Notes: generated by a model not told the origin, from the letters alone. A stretch of 64,000 bases of DNA from Crocinitomicaceae bacterium (GCA_030833845.1 JAURGK010000002.1:91273-155272), one strand, 5' to 3'; counted from the first letter of the stretch, positions 33,801 through 42,661 are shown. Numbers and translations are program-made.

Positions 33801-34628
33801 GTTAAAATCTCTGCATTCTACCGCGAACAACGAGACAACGTTCAATTGATCAACGTGTTTGAAGCTTATCCGGTAACCTACAAAACATATGGTAACCGCG
33901 ATTTTGGTACAGTCAAAGGGCTTACTATTGCCTACGACATGCGCCAAACAGGAAATATCCGCATGACGGCAAACTATACGCTTCAGTTTGCTGATGGTAC
34001 AGGTTCTGATGCTACATCTATGTCAGCACTAGTAAATGCTGGTTTACCTAACTTACGAGTGATTTTCCCTTATAGTTATGATCAGCGCCATGCATTCAAT
34101 GTAACTTTTGATTACCGCTACGGTGAAGGTCAGGATTACAATGGCCCAATGCTTGGTAAAATGCGCATACTAGAAAATACTGGTCTGAACATGATTGCCA
34201 ATATCAACTCAGGTTCTCCATATTCTTCTCAAACCTTCATTACCGATGAAGGAATTGGTAACCTCAACGCCGGTATTAACGGTACGCTGAATGGTTCAAG
34301 ATTGCCTTGGCAATACCGTTTGGACATCCAAGCGGACAAAACGATCAATATTGAATACGGTAGCAAAGAAAACAAGAAGAAGACAGCCTTCTTACAAGTT
34401 TACGTGCGTGCCACAAATTTATTCAATCAGTTCAACGTCTTGAACGTTTACCGCGCTACTGGAAACTGGGATGACGATGGTTACCTCGCTGCTGCAGCCA
34501 GCCAAACTTCAATCCAGAACCAAATTGATGAGCAATCTTTCCGTGACTACTACACGATGAAGGTTCAGAATCCGTTTAATATCAGTGTACCTAGAACAAT
34601 TCGTTTGGGTGTCAAATTTGATTTTTAA
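30873..34628 (+). CDS. TonB-dependent receptor with carboxypeptidase-like N-terminal domain
   Basis: I start at MVGRLKLLLLSALFVSTYAF (1251 aa), a signal peptide ending FSQSG, rather than the track's ATG 21 codons earlier. Residues about 25-115 form a CarboxypepD_reg-like domain (GTLRGTVFDEATKAPLEYSK); then the plug (GATVTREDIARLPARSATAV, SVRGTRSDATYFYIDGIKVR, GGVPANYGDVTGGIISITTR) and a large outer-membrane barrel ending IRLGVKFDF. It lacks a recognisable SusD partner, so it is not a SusCD pair; the 1388-aa exported protein follows after 19 bp. The substrate is unknown. I would expect uptake of a large or chelated nutrient or a role in surface assembly. Confidence 0.93.
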   Translation: MVGRLKLLLLSALFVSTYAFSQSGLGTLRGTVFDEATKAPLEYSKVILKQAGSMRGSAQTDEKGKFQINGIQPGSYDVEVRNAEGGYQTLTMEGVSISPDRITFLDNLMLTSKTQETKEVKVVRYKVPLIDKDGGASGATVTREDIARLPARSATAVAGTVGGVNVSEGSGAISVRGTRSDATYFYIDGIKVRGSSNLPKSALEEVSVITGGVPANYGDVTGGIISITTRGPSSVYFGSLEAVSSGVYFNGADPNGYDGKVYGLDKFGYNLVEGMLSGPLWMQRDSLGNKTRPRLGFLISANYTDQLDSRPLAGGSYRIKQDVREELLANPLRPTSTGFGTFHNALFLRADDFEKTDWRMNARNNVFSASGKIDVNTGPSVNLQFGGSLNFFEGSSYSRAGSLLNFTNFGVSKSLDYRVYARLTQRFNNDREGSSSKIKSALYNVMVDYSKSMGESYDPNHKYNLFNYGHVGKFVTTRVPSYEFDPATQMYVHNGFRDVQVDFTPSETNSALAAITTQYYNIYEGNPIGRYENLFQIQQGNALRNGDLPSSVYGIWANIGAPSNGFGKSENDQFRVTGAGSVVLGDHSISLGFEYEQRVDRGWTSGDNGPVGIWSIARQLANFHIRELDLNSGTITDSGSFKAITYNRLNAGNAADPLGDGQYGGQLNNDQQSFFDYNLRNKLGYNPAGNDYIDIDQYDPNLFQFDMFSPDELLNSGQSFVSYWGYDHTGKKVRGNTDINKYFNEFDENGNYRRFVGAFQPIYMAGYIMDKFAFKDIVFNVGVRVDVFDANQPVLKDPYLFYTAKTVQEARALATADPNQYSWVNLPQGMGDDYVVYVNDVNNPSSINGFRNGSQWFDATGAPIQDPSVVRGAAGIAPWLQDPSLETPTSDAFEDYKAQVNVMPRIAFSFPISEEASFFAHYDILTKRPTSGFRFNPYEYQFIQSRNAVISNSNLVPEKTVDYELGFQQVVTRTSSVKISAFYREQRDNVQLINVFEAYPVTYKTYGNRDFGTVKGLTIAYDMRQTGNIRMTANYTLQFADGTGSDATSMSALVNAGLPNLRVIFPYSYDQRHAFNVTFDYRYGEGQDYNGPMLGKMRILENTGLNMIANINSGSPYSSQTFITDEGIGNLNAGINGTLNGSRLPWQYRLDIQADKTINIEYGSKENKKKTAFLQVYVRATNLFNQFNVLNVYRATGNWDDDGYLAAAASQTSIQNQIDEQSFRDYYTMKVQNPFNISVPRTIRLGVKFDF

Positions 34629-34647
34629 GAAGCTTTAAGAAAGTATT

Positions 34648-37600
34648 ATGAAAAAGCAATTCCTTGCCGCGTTTTTTGGTCTTACAGTAGCTTGTTCTCA
34701 AGCGTTTGCATACTTAGGCCCCAACGACAAAGATTATAAACCAACCGCCAAACCTAAGGCAAATTGTAGTCCTGCTACAGCAAAATTGACAATGAAGTTC
34801 AATGATGTTGCTGCGCTCATAGAGCAGGGTGGTAGTATGTTCCAAAACCGAGCTGCTGGAACTGCCGCCTATGAGGTTCCAAAGGGGAGTAACCGCTTTG
34901 CAATTTATGCAGGAGCACTTTGGATGGGTGGTACTGACGTCAATGGCCAGTTAAAATTGGCTGCCTTGCGCTATCGTTCTGGTAACGATTTCTGGCCTGG
35001 TCCACTATCAGTTACCCCAGGAACTGGTAACTACAATCCATTGTTTCCGGTAGGTGACGACGCTATTCGTGATTTTGGTGAGGCCAATATTGACCCAGAT
35101 CAGTGTATTGCCTATGATAAATTCTACACCATCCGCAAAGCTGAGGTTATTAAATTTAATATCTGGTGGGAATGTGGTGCTGGTATCGCCACCGAAGGTT
35201 GTGATGAAATTACGGCACCAACCAATGATGAACTTAACCGTATATACGGTTGGCCGGCACATGGTGATGTTTCTCGAGGCCAGGACTATTTCTTAGCTCC
35301 TTTCTATGACCGCGATCAAGATGGAAATTACAACCCAGATAATGGTGATCATCCTTGGTACGACGACATCCTAGGCCGTGATGACATCGAGTGTGGTATA
35401 GACCGACGTATTTCACTTTATGGTGACGAAACGCATTGGTGGGTATTCAATGACAAAGGAAATATCCACACCGAAACAAACGGTGACCCTATCGGTATGG
35501 AAATCCGTGCCCAAGCATTCTCTTTTGCAACTAACGATGAAGTAAACCGCATGACATTCTACAACTATGAGTTGATCAATCGCGGAACGCAAACCCTCTA
35601 CAACACTTATTTCTCTCAGTATTTAGATGCTGATATTGGTAATTACGCCGATGACTACACTGGTTGTGATGTTTCTCGCGGTTTAGGTTATATGTATAAC
35701 GGTGATCTCATAGATGAGTCCGATGGTGGAAAGCTTGGTTATGGAGAAAACCCACCTGCAATTGGATGTGACTTCTTTGAGGGTCCTTATCAGGATGCCG
35801 ATGGTATTGACAACCCGGGTCCATATTTTGATGAAGCCACTCAAACTGAAGTTGTACCAACAGTTGTAGATGCCTTAGCAAATAATGGTATTGTGTACAA
35901 AGGAATTGGTATTGGTTATTCAGATGGGATTATTGATAACGAGCGTTTTGGTATGCGTCGCTTTACTTATTATACTTCCACTTCTGCCTACCCGTACAAT
36001 GACCCAGGGCCAGCAGCTGAATACTACAACTTCATGGAAGGTCAATGGGCCAACGGTTCAGAAATGTATTATGGTGGTTTAGGAACGGGCACAGGTGGCT
36101 CGCAAGTGCTATCAGATTATATGTTCCCTGGAACATCAGATCCACTGCATTGGTCAACACAAGGTGAGGATATGTCAGCCGCTTATCCAAATGGTTGGGA
36201 TGAATCTACAAGTAATAACCCTTCAGGTGACCGCCGTTTTGTGCAGTCTGCGGGTCCGTTTACGCTTCGTCCGGGAGCAATCAATAACATTACTGTAGGT
36301 ATTGTCTATGGCCGCAGTACTGATGGAGGCTTGATGGCATCTGTGGAGGCTATGAAGCGCGCTGATACCAAAGCACAAGCTTTGTTTGACGCATGTTTCA
36401 AAATTCTTTCTCCTCCTGATGCACCGCGCCTTACAATCCAAGAACTTGAGAACGAGTTGATCTTGATGATTGACAACCCTGTATCTTCGAATAACTACCA
36501 AGAAGCATATGCTGAAATTGATGAAATCAACATCACTGATCCTACCTTAGACCGTGTTTACCGCTTTGAAGGTTATCAGATTTATCAGTTGAAATCTCAA
36601 GATGTTTCCATTGCTGATATCGCCGACCCAGACAAAGCGCGTTTGGTTGCTCAATGTGATATCAAAAACAATATTTCGCGCATCATTAATTTTGAATTTG
36701 ATGAAGCGCTCGGATTCTCTGTACCAGTCGAAAAAGTGGACGGTGAAAACAATGGAATTCAGCACTCATTTGCCATCAAAGAAGACGCGTTTGCACAAGG
36801 AGCTCGTGCATTGGTGAACCACAAAACTTATTATTATGTGGCTGTAGCTTACGCTTTCAACCAGTTCAAAGAATACGATCCAAACGACCCTCTTCAATTA
36901 GACGGACAAAAGATTCCTTATATCTCTAGCCGTTTGAATTTTGATGGTACGGCAATTGCTCCTGTAGCAGCCATTCCACACAACCCTATGCCAGAGGCAG
37001 GCGGAACAGCGCAGCTGATTGCCTACGGTTCTTCGCCACAAATCACACGTTTGGATGGTTACGGCAATGGCAACCGCAGCTTGGAGTTGACTAAATCTAG
37101 CCTTGAAACCATTTTGGCAGATGGCTACATGGCCAACCCAACCTATGACTATGGTTCGGGGCCAATCAATATCAAGGTGGTGGATCCACTCAACTTGGCA
37201 GATGGTTATTTTGAGTGCAAGTTCCGCAACTACAACGCGCCAAACATTGGCAATAGTGCCGATACGGCAAGTTGGGTCATTTACCGCTATGTGAGTAAAG
37301 AAGATATGACTGTATTGGATTCTGTCAGTTCAGAGCGCACGATTGCATCCGATAATGAGCAAATTATTCCACAGTGGGGTATTTCGGTTCAGATCTTCCA
37401 AAACAAGTATACAGGTATTGGAAACTTGGCATCTAAGTCTACTTCAATGATAGATGCAAGCATCGAATTTGCAGATTCTTCAAAACGTTGGCTCACAGGT
37501 GTCAAGGACAACGATGCGTATTTCCCAACCAACTGGGTACGCTCCGGAGATTACTCTCCAGAGACTACCGTTGGCAATGCGGGCTATGAATGTTTGCCTG

Positions 37601-38814
37601 ATGGCCCAACATATTTGAATCCATGTAATTATCCTGACGAAGTAGGCGCAGATCCAACGCAAGCCTTCGAGCGTGTATTGGATGGTATTGTAGCACCACA
37701 CCGCTTGGTAGGTTACCAGGCTGACTACATGCCACTGGCATACTACGGTACCTTCTCAGGTTCAAGTAAGCTCAATGCCTCGATTTCCTTCTTGCCGAGT
37801 GTGAATATTGTTTTGACTAGTGACCGCAGCCTTTGGACGCGCTGCCCTGTTGTAGAGCTCGGTCGCAACCAAGCACTCAATGTTGGCAACGCCAAGCCAG
37901 GTGCTTTGCGTCAGAGTCCAAGTGTAGATAAAAATGGCAACCCAGACGGAACAGGTACCGGTATGGGTTGGTTCCCGGGCTATGCCGTAGACCTTGAATC
38001 AGGTGCACGCCTTTATTTAGCCTTCGGAGAAAACTCTTTCTTGGGTGGTGAAAACGGTGCCGACATGATCTGGAACCCAACTGATCGCTTGGTGAGCAGC
38101 GTAGGTACACCGCTCATGGGTGGCATGCACCCAGTTTATGTATTTAGCTACAATCAGGCTGCTACCAATGGCTTTAGCTCTGGATTTAACTTCCCGGCTT
38201 ATATTCCATCTGAGGCAGAAAATAGCGCAACGAACTTTGCTTACAACAAATACCTTGAGGTAGAAGGCAACAGCTCGGCTGCAAAAAGAGAGCTCTACGG
38301 CTCCATGACTTGGATCAGCTACCCCATGTTGGCCCCAGACCAAGAGCTACTCGCTACAGATGTAACGATCCGCTTGCGCGTCAACAAGGAATACAAAAAC
38401 TTTGTGGGCTCAGGAGAAAACGGTGGCAAGCCCATGTATGGCTGGTCAATGAAAGACATCGCTACTCAAGTTGCTTCTCAAGACATGCTCAAAGAAGCCT
38501 TGGCTATGATCAATGTGGTGCCAAATCCATACTATGCCTTCTCTGAGTATGAGCGTAACAAACTTGACAACCGCATAAAAATCATCAATTTACCTGAGCA
38601 ATGTTACATTCGCATTTATTCTGCCAATGGCAAGCTTATTCGCAGTATTAAAAAAGACAACGCTGTCACTTACCAAGATTGGGATCTCACTAACCACGCT
38701 GGAATACCAATAGCTGGTGGGATCTACCTCATTCATGTTGAAGTGCCCAATGTAGGCGAGCGTGTGCTGAAGGCATTTATCGCCATGCGCATGGTCGATT
38801 TACAAAATATTTAA
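34648..38814 (+). CDS. large exported protein with C-terminal sorting-like domain, partner of the TonB receptor
   Basis: The 1388-aa protein has a signal peptide (MKKQFLAAFFGLTVACSQAFA). It belongs to a Bacteroidota family I have seen with similar landmarks: IYAGALWMGGTDVNGQLKLA, a calcium-loop-like DRDQDGNYNPDNGDHPWYDD at about 218, FVQSAGPFTLRPGAINNITV at about 530 and ADTKAQALFDACFKILSPPD at about 570. The end is a beta-rich module beginning VVPNPYYAFSEYERNKLDNR and closing IAGGIYLIHVEVPNVGERVL, like a T9SS type A domain with a longer tail. The family function is not established. The gene is 19 bp after the receptor and presumably in the same operon, so the two may form an outer-membrane/surface complex. 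Confidence 0.85.
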   Translation: MKKQFLAAFFGLTVACSQAFAYLGPNDKDYKPTAKPKANCSPATAKLTMKFNDVAALIEQGGSMFQNRAAGTAAYEVPKGSNRFAIYAGALWMGGTDVNGQLKLAALRYRSGNDFWPGPLSVTPGTGNYNPLFPVGDDAIRDFGEANIDPDQCIAYDKFYTIRKAEVIKFNIWWECGAGIATEGCDEITAPTNDELNRIYGWPAHGDVSRGQDYFLAPFYDRDQDGNYNPDNGDHPWYDDILGRDDIECGIDRRISLYGDETHWWVFNDKGNIHTETNGDPIGMEIRAQAFSFATNDEVNRMTFYNYELINRGTQTLYNTYFSQYLDADIGNYADDYTGCDVSRGLGYMYNGDLIDESDGGKLGYGENPPAIGCDFFEGPYQDADGIDNPGPYFDEATQTEVVPTVVDALANNGIVYKGIGIGYSDGIIDNERFGMRRFTYYTSTSAYPYNDPGPAAEYYNFMEGQWANGSEMYYGGLGTGTGGSQVLSDYMFPGTSDPLHWSTQGEDMSAAYPNGWDESTSNNPSGDRRFVQSAGPFTLRPGAINNITVGIVYGRSTDGGLMASVEAMKRADTKAQALFDACFKILSPPDAPRLTIQELENELILMIDNPVSSNNYQEAYAEIDEINITDPTLDRVYRFEGYQIYQLKSQDVSIADIADPDKARLVAQCDIKNNISRIINFEFDEALGFSVPVEKVDGENNGIQHSFAIKEDAFAQGARALVNHKTYYYVAVAYAFNQFKEYDPNDPLQLDGQKIPYISSRLNFDGTAIAPVAAIPHNPMPEAGGTAQLIAYGSSPQITRLDGYGNGNRSLELTKSSLETILADGYMANPTYDYGSGPINIKVVDPLNLADGYFECKFRNYNAPNIGNSADTASWVIYRYVSKEDMTVLDSVSSERTIASDNEQIIPQWGISVQIFQNKYTGIGNLASKSTSMIDASIEFADSSKRWLTGVKDNDAYFPTNWVRSGDYSPETTVGNAGYECLPDGPTYLNPCNYPDEVGADPTQAFERVLDGIVAPHRLVGYQADYMPLAYYGTFSGSSKLNASISFLPSVNIVLTSDRSLWTRCPVVELGRNQALNVGNAKPGALRQSPSVDKNGNPDGTGTGMGWFPGYAVDLESGARLYLAFGENSFLGGENGADMIWNPTDRLVSSVGTPLMGGMHPVYVFSYNQAATNGFSSGFNFPAYIPSEAENSATNFAYNKYLEVEGNSSAAKRELYGSMTWISYPMLAPDQELLATDVTIRLRVNKEYKNFVGSGENGGKPMYGWSMKDIATQVASQDMLKEALAMINVVPNPYYAFSEYERNKLDNRIKIINLPEQCYIRIYSANGKLIRSIKKDNAVTYQDWDLTNHAGIPIAGGIYLIHVEVPNVGERVLKAFIAMRMVDLQNI

Positions 38815-38848
38815 CTGTATTATAACTTTAGGTAAGATTTAGAAACTT

Positions 38849-38856
38849 TAATTTTG
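38849..38856 (+). promoter_or_regulatory. candidate -7 box of the SOD gene
   Basis: TAATTTTG fits TAnnTTTG, 17 nt before the ATG. A TTTA at 38827-38830 (18 nt away) could be a weak -33. Confidence 0.4.
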
Positions 38857-38873
38857 GAAATAAAATAAATTCG

Positions 38874-39896
38874 ATGAAAACAATTTTTTCACTTTTGGTA
38901 CTTTGCTTAGTTGCATTTGGTAGTTTGGCGCAAGTTTATCAGTTGCCTTCGCTCCCATATTCCAAAGATGCCTATGAGCCCTTCATAGACGCCCAAACCA
39001 TGGAGATTCACCACGACAAACACCATGCGGGATATGTCAACAATTTAAATAAGGCTATCAGCGGTACTGCAATGGAAAAGCTCAGCATGACTGACTTATT
39101 GATGTATGCTAGTTTTCGATCTACCACAGTTCGAAACAATGCCGGCGGACATTACAACCACAGCCTGTTCTGGGAAATTTTAGCACCCCCGACCGCACAG
39201 AAGCCTATGGGGCAAGAATTGGAAAAGGCCATCAACAACCAATTTCAAAGCATCGATTCATTAATGCTTTTAATCAATGCAGCGGCTGCCACAAGATTTG
39301 GCAGTGGCTGGGCATGGTTGGTAGTGACCCCCGAAGGCCAATTAGCCGTATACAGTACGGCCAATCAAGACAACCCTGTCATGGATGTCAGCAAAGACCG
39401 CGGCATTCCAATTCTAGGCATTGATGTATGGGAGCACGCCTATTATTTAAAATACCAAAACAAACGTGGCGATTATTTGAGCAGCATTTGGTCCTTGATC
39501 AATTGGGGGGTAGTGTCTGATAAGTTCAATGAGGCACTAAATAATCCACTTCTCAAAGAGTTGGAAAAAGACAACTGGCTTGCGCTCAAAGACTTTCACA
39601 AGGTAATGGCCCAAACTTTTCATCCGGCAGAAGAAAAAAACTTTGCCCCACTATTGAGTAGAAGTGGTGAACTTTATGCCAAGGCAATCTTGCTCAAGAA
39701 TTCTACACCACCAAAATCTGCCAATAACAAAAAGGTGCAAGATGCATTGACTCGTCTTGAAAAACAATGCGCAGAAATTCATTCTTTAGCACAAAAACCA
39801 AGTAAAAACGAAGAAGCTAAAAACGACTTGCTTTTTGATTTGATTACCAAAGCCCATGATATTTTTCATGAGGTGGAGGGCTTGTGTCACGACTAA
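38874..39896 (+). CDS. exported Fe/Mn superoxide dismutase with C-terminal helical extension
   Basis: The 340-aa protein has a signal peptide (MKTIFSLLVLCLVAFGSLAQ), a full Fe/Mn-SOD domain (about 20-225), and a C-terminal extension of about 110 aa. Metal ligands are visible as MEIHHDKHHAGYVNNLNKAI, GGHYNHSLFWEILAP and GIDVWEHAYYLKYQNKRGDY (Asp and His). The extension, LKDFHKVMAQTFHPAEEKNF to AHDIFHEVEGLCHD, is helical and rich in His and Cys, resembling a four-helix cytochrome-c'/b562-like or metal-binding bundle. SODs are about 200 aa, so this is a fusion. It probably detoxifies superoxide in the periplasm or at the surface. Metal type is unresolved. Confidence 0.9.
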   Translation: MKTIFSLLVLCLVAFGSLAQVYQLPSLPYSKDAYEPFIDAQTMEIHHDKHHAGYVNNLNKAISGTAMEKLSMTDLLMYASFRSTTVRNNAGGHYNHSLFWEILAPPTAQKPMGQELEKAINNQFQSIDSLMLLINAAAATRFGSGWAWLVVTPEGQLAVYSTANQDNPVMDVSKDRGIPILGIDVWEHAYYLKYQNKRGDYLSSIWSLINWGVVSDKFNEALNNPLLKELEKDNWLALKDFHKVMAQTFHPAEEKNFAPLLSRSGELYAKAILLKNSTPPKSANNKKVQDALTRLEKQCAEIHSLAQKPSKNEEAKNDLLFDLITKAHDIFHEVEGLCHD

Positions 39897-39900
39897 CCGC

Positions 39901-39915
39901 ACCTTAACTTAAGGT
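39901..39915. repeat. 15-bp palindrome between SOD and mgtE
   Basis: ACCTTAA-C-TTAAGGT is a perfect 7-bp inverted repeat around one base, 4 bp after the SOD stop codon and 30 bp before the mgtE -7 box. It could be an operator or just a hairpin; there is no T-run. Confidence 0.4.
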
Positions 39916-39944
39916 ATTGGTAAAACCTTTGCCACTCAAATCCG

Positions 39945-39952
39945 TATCTTTG
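39945..39952 (+). promoter_or_regulatory. -7 box upstream of mgtE
   Basis: TATCTTTG is an exact TAnnTTTG match, 14 nt before the GTG start. No TTG lies at 19-21 nt upstream, though a TTTG sits at 13 nt. Confidence 0.5.
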
Positions 39953-39966
39953 TAAAAAAGAATACG

Positions 39967-41313
39967 GTGCGTTTTGAATTGACCAAAGATTTTCTTGCCG
40001 AACTGCGACAAAAAATTGTCGCGGAAGACCGCCTTTGGATCCAAGAGCAGGTGCTCGAATTGCACTATGCTGAAATTGCCGAAATTCTTGATAAGCTGAC
40101 CAACGAGGAGGCCAAATTCATCTATTTCATGGTAGATGAAGATACCCAGGCCGATATCTTAATGGAGCTAGAGGAAGAGGTTCGAGATCGCTTTTTAGCC
40201 TCGCTATCGAGCAAGGAAATGGCAGATCAGCTAGAAAACCTCGACTCTGACGACGCTGCCGATATCTTAAGTGAATTCCCAGACGAAAAAATTCAGGAGG
40301 TCATCTCTCAGATGGAAGATGACGAGGCCGCAGAAGATATCGTAGATCTATTGAACTACGACGATGATACGGCAGGGGGGCTCATGCAAAAAGAATTTTT
40401 CCAAGCAAATATAGAATGGCCTGTCAATAGAGCTATCATTGAACTGCGAAAGCAAGCCGAAGATGTTGAGAAGGTATACAACATCTTTGTGGTTGACGAC
40501 GATGAACACCTCCTAGGGGTTCTTTCATTGAAGCGCCTACTTGTGGCCAATGCACGTACGAAAATTGGCAGCATTTACCAGAGTAAAAATATTATATCTG
40601 TAAAGGCCAGTGATTCGGCCGAAACAGTAGCCAAAGTGATGGAAAAATACGACCTGGTTTCGGTGCCAGTTGTAGATTACCAGAATAAACTTGTAGGGCG
40701 CATTACCCTTGATGACGTCGTAGATTACATCAAAGAAGAAGCAGACAAAGACTTCCAGATGGCAACTGGTATCTCGGATAAGGTAGATTCAGATGCCGCT
40801 ATTTGGAAGGTGAGTTTTTCTCGATTGCCATGGTTAATCATTGCCATGTTTGGAGGCACCATAGGGGCTAAGGTCATTTCAAATTTTGAATCGAGCCTCA
40901 CGGCCATTCCTGCGATGGCCTTCTTTATTCCACTCATCACCGCTATGGGGGGCAATGTAGGGGTGCAATCCTCGGCTATCGTGGTGCAGTCCATAGCCCG
41001 AGGCGACAAAGATTTAGGTAGGATATTTCCTAAATTACTTAGAGAAGCAAGCGTGGGGCTCTTGAATGGGCTCATATTGTCGAGTCTGATTTTTTTAATT
41101 GCCACTGTCTTTGTTAATCTGCACCTAGGCATCGTTGTCAGCATTTCTTTGTTTACGGTAATATTATTTGCCGCGATTTTTGGCACACTCTTTCCAATGA
41201 TACTCAATAGATACAAAATAGACCCCGCCTTGGCGATTGGTCCATTTGTAACTACTTTAAATGACGTGATAGGTATCTTCATCTACTTCTCCATAGGATT
41301 GTTATTGATGTAA
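39967..41313 (+). CDS. mgtE: magnesium transporter MgtE
   Basis: The 448-aa protein has the MgtE order: N-terminal superhelical domain of acidic repeats (about 1-130, LENLDSDDAADILSEFPDEK and DEAAEDIVDLLNYDDDTAGG), two CBS domains (about 135-260, LDDVVDYIKEEADKDFQMAT closing), then five membrane helices with the pore segment ITAMGGNVGVQSSAIVVQSI and the C-terminal DVIGIFIYFSIGLLLM. MgtE is a Mg2+-gated Mg2+ channel of the inner membrane; the acidic N and CBS domains sense cytosolic Mg2+. The start codon is GTG, following a -7 box; it is translationally coupled (TAATG) to the MFS gene. Confidence 0.96.
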   Translation: MRFELTKDFLAELRQKIVAEDRLWIQEQVLELHYAEIAEILDKLTNEEAKFIYFMVDEDTQADILMELEEEVRDRFLASLSSKEMADQLENLDSDDAADILSEFPDEKIQEVISQMEDDEAAEDIVDLLNYDDDTAGGLMQKEFFQANIEWPVNRAIIELRKQAEDVEKVYNIFVVDDDEHLLGVLSLKRLLVANARTKIGSIYQSKNIISVKASDSAETVAKVMEKYDLVSVPVVDYQNKLVGRITLDDVVDYIKEEADKDFQMATGISDKVDSDAAIWKVSFSRLPWLIIAMFGGTIGAKVISNFESSLTAIPAMAFFIPLITAMGGNVGVQSSAIVVQSIARGDKDLGRIFPKLLREASVGLLNGLILSSLIFLIATVFVNLHLGIVVSISLFTVILFAAIFGTLFPMILNRYKIDPALAIGPFVTTLNDVIGIFIYFSIGLLLM

Positions 41314-42518
41314 TGAACACACCTCAACTCGGCATCAAAGCCAATTGGCAGCAGTTCAGTTTATTGGTCCTTGTCAATGCATTTGTTGGCGGAATGGTTG
41401 GCATGGAGCGAAGCATTCTTCCTCAATTGGCAAAAAGCGAATTTCATATCGCTGCGAAAACTGCCCTACTTTCGTTTATTGTTGTTTTTGGCATAACTAA
41501 AGCCCTGACCAATTACTACATGGGTGCTTTGGCCAATAAATATGGCCGAAAAAACTTGCTTGTATTGGGCTGGCTTTTTGGCTTACCCGTTCCAATGCTA
41601 CTCATTTTTGCACCAAGTTGGTCATGGGTGCTGATAGCAAACATTTTTTTAGGCATCAACCAAGGATTGGCCTGGAGCAGCACCGTAGTTATGAAAATAG
41701 ATCTAGCGGGGCCCAAAAGTCGTGGATTTGCCATGGGTATCAACGAAGCCGCAGGCTATTTGGCTGTCGGGGCGGTGGCATATTGGAGTGCCAGTACGGC
41801 CGATGCCTATGCCATTCGTCCTTATTCGTTTTATATCGGCATTGTACTTTCACTGCTTGGTTTGTTGATGAGCCTCTTTTTGATCAAGGATACCAGAAGG
41901 CATGTCGAGGTTGAAGCAGAAAAGAATGCCGCACCGCTGCTTCTTCATATTTTTAAAGACACTTCCTTTAGAAACCCCAATCTTGGCAGTATTAGCCTAG
42001 GCGGCTTAGTCAATAACCTCAACGATGGCATGGTCTGGGGCTTGTTTCCTATTTTACTGATCAGCAAAGGAATCCGTGGGGAAGCATTGGCACAAATCAT
42101 TGCCATTTACCCCTTGGTTTGGGGACTTGGTCAATTATTTACCGGCAAACTCGCCGACCATTTTGCTAAAAAACCTTTGCTCTTTTTTGGAATGTTCATT
42201 CAAGGGATGTCGATCCTTGGGTTCATTTGGGCGCATACCTTCTATCAGTTTGCAACTTTGAGTGTGTTGCTTGGGCTCGGCACGGCTGTTGTATACCCGA
42301 CTTTTTTGGCTGCGATAGCTGAAAATACCCACCCGAGTCAGCGTGCACAAAGTATTGGAGTATATCGCCTATGGCGAGATTTGGGCTATGCCTTAGGTGC
42401 TGTACTTACCGGAATTCTAGCTGATTTATGGACCCTTGACACAGCGATTGCTGCTATTGGGCTCATTACTTTGCTCTCAGCAGCCGTAATACTATGGCGC
42501 ATGAGGCCTGTTTCATAG
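41313..42518 (+). CDS. MFS transporter
   Basis: This 401-aa inner-membrane protein has about 12 hydrophobic helices and an MFS motif A-like loop, GALANKYGRKNLLVLGWLFG, repeated in the second half as GKLADHFAKKPLLFFGMFIQ. No substrate can be read; the pattern resembles drug/H+ or metabolite efflux permeases. It overlaps the mgtE stop by one base, so both are probably one transcript, though a link in function is not obvious. Confidence 0.92.
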   Translation: MNTPQLGIKANWQQFSLLVLVNAFVGGMVGMERSILPQLAKSEFHIAAKTALLSFIVVFGITKALTNYYMGALANKYGRKNLLVLGWLFGLPVPMLLIFAPSWSWVLIANIFLGINQGLAWSSTVVMKIDLAGPKSRGFAMGINEAAGYLAVGAVAYWSASTADAYAIRPYSFYIGIVLSLLGLLMSLFLIKDTRRHVEVEAEKNAAPLLLHIFKDTSFRNPNLGSISLGGLVNNLNDGMVWGLFPILLISKGIRGEALAQIIAIYPLVWGLGQLFTGKLADHFAKKPLLFFGMFIQGMSILGFIWAHTFYQFATLSVLLGLGTAVVYPTFLAAIAENTHPSQRAQSIGVYRLWRDLGYALGAVLTGILADLWTLDTAIAAIGLITLLSAAVILWRMRPVS

Positions 42519-42542
42519 AATCAAAAAAGCTTCGTATCTTTG
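42511..42542 (+). promoter_or_regulatory. promoter of tRNA-Ser
   Basis: TATCTTTG at 42535-42542 is an exact -7 box, 18 nt before the tRNA. The TTTC at 42511-42514, 20 nt upstream, is a near -33 that overlaps the end of the MFS gene. Confidence 0.65.
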
Positions 42543-42560
42543 CACTCCACAAAAAACCTT

Positions 42561-42648
42561 GGAGAGGTGTCCGAGTGGTTGAAGGAGCACGCCTGGAAAG
42601 TGTGTATAGGCCTAAAGCTTATCGAGGGTTCGAATCCCTCTCTCTCCG
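42561..42648 (+). tRNA. tRNA-Ser (GGA)
   Basis: The 88-nt sequence folds as a class II tRNA. The acceptor GGAGAGG pairs with TCTCTCC (G-U at the last pair), the anticodon stem CACGC/GTGTG encloses loop CTGGAAA with anticodon GGA, a long variable arm follows, and the T arm is GAGGG-TTCGAAT-CCCTC. The discriminator base is G, as required for serine identity. CCA is not encoded. It reads UCC/UCU codons. Confidence 0.95.
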
Positions 42649-42661
42649 CTGAAAACAAATG

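Noticed and set aside
40725-41282. 185-aa minus-strand ORF opposite mgtE
   Set aside because: It lies fully inside mgtE, whose membrane domain is unmistakable, and its product shows no family pattern; long antisense ORFs are expected opposite such sequence.
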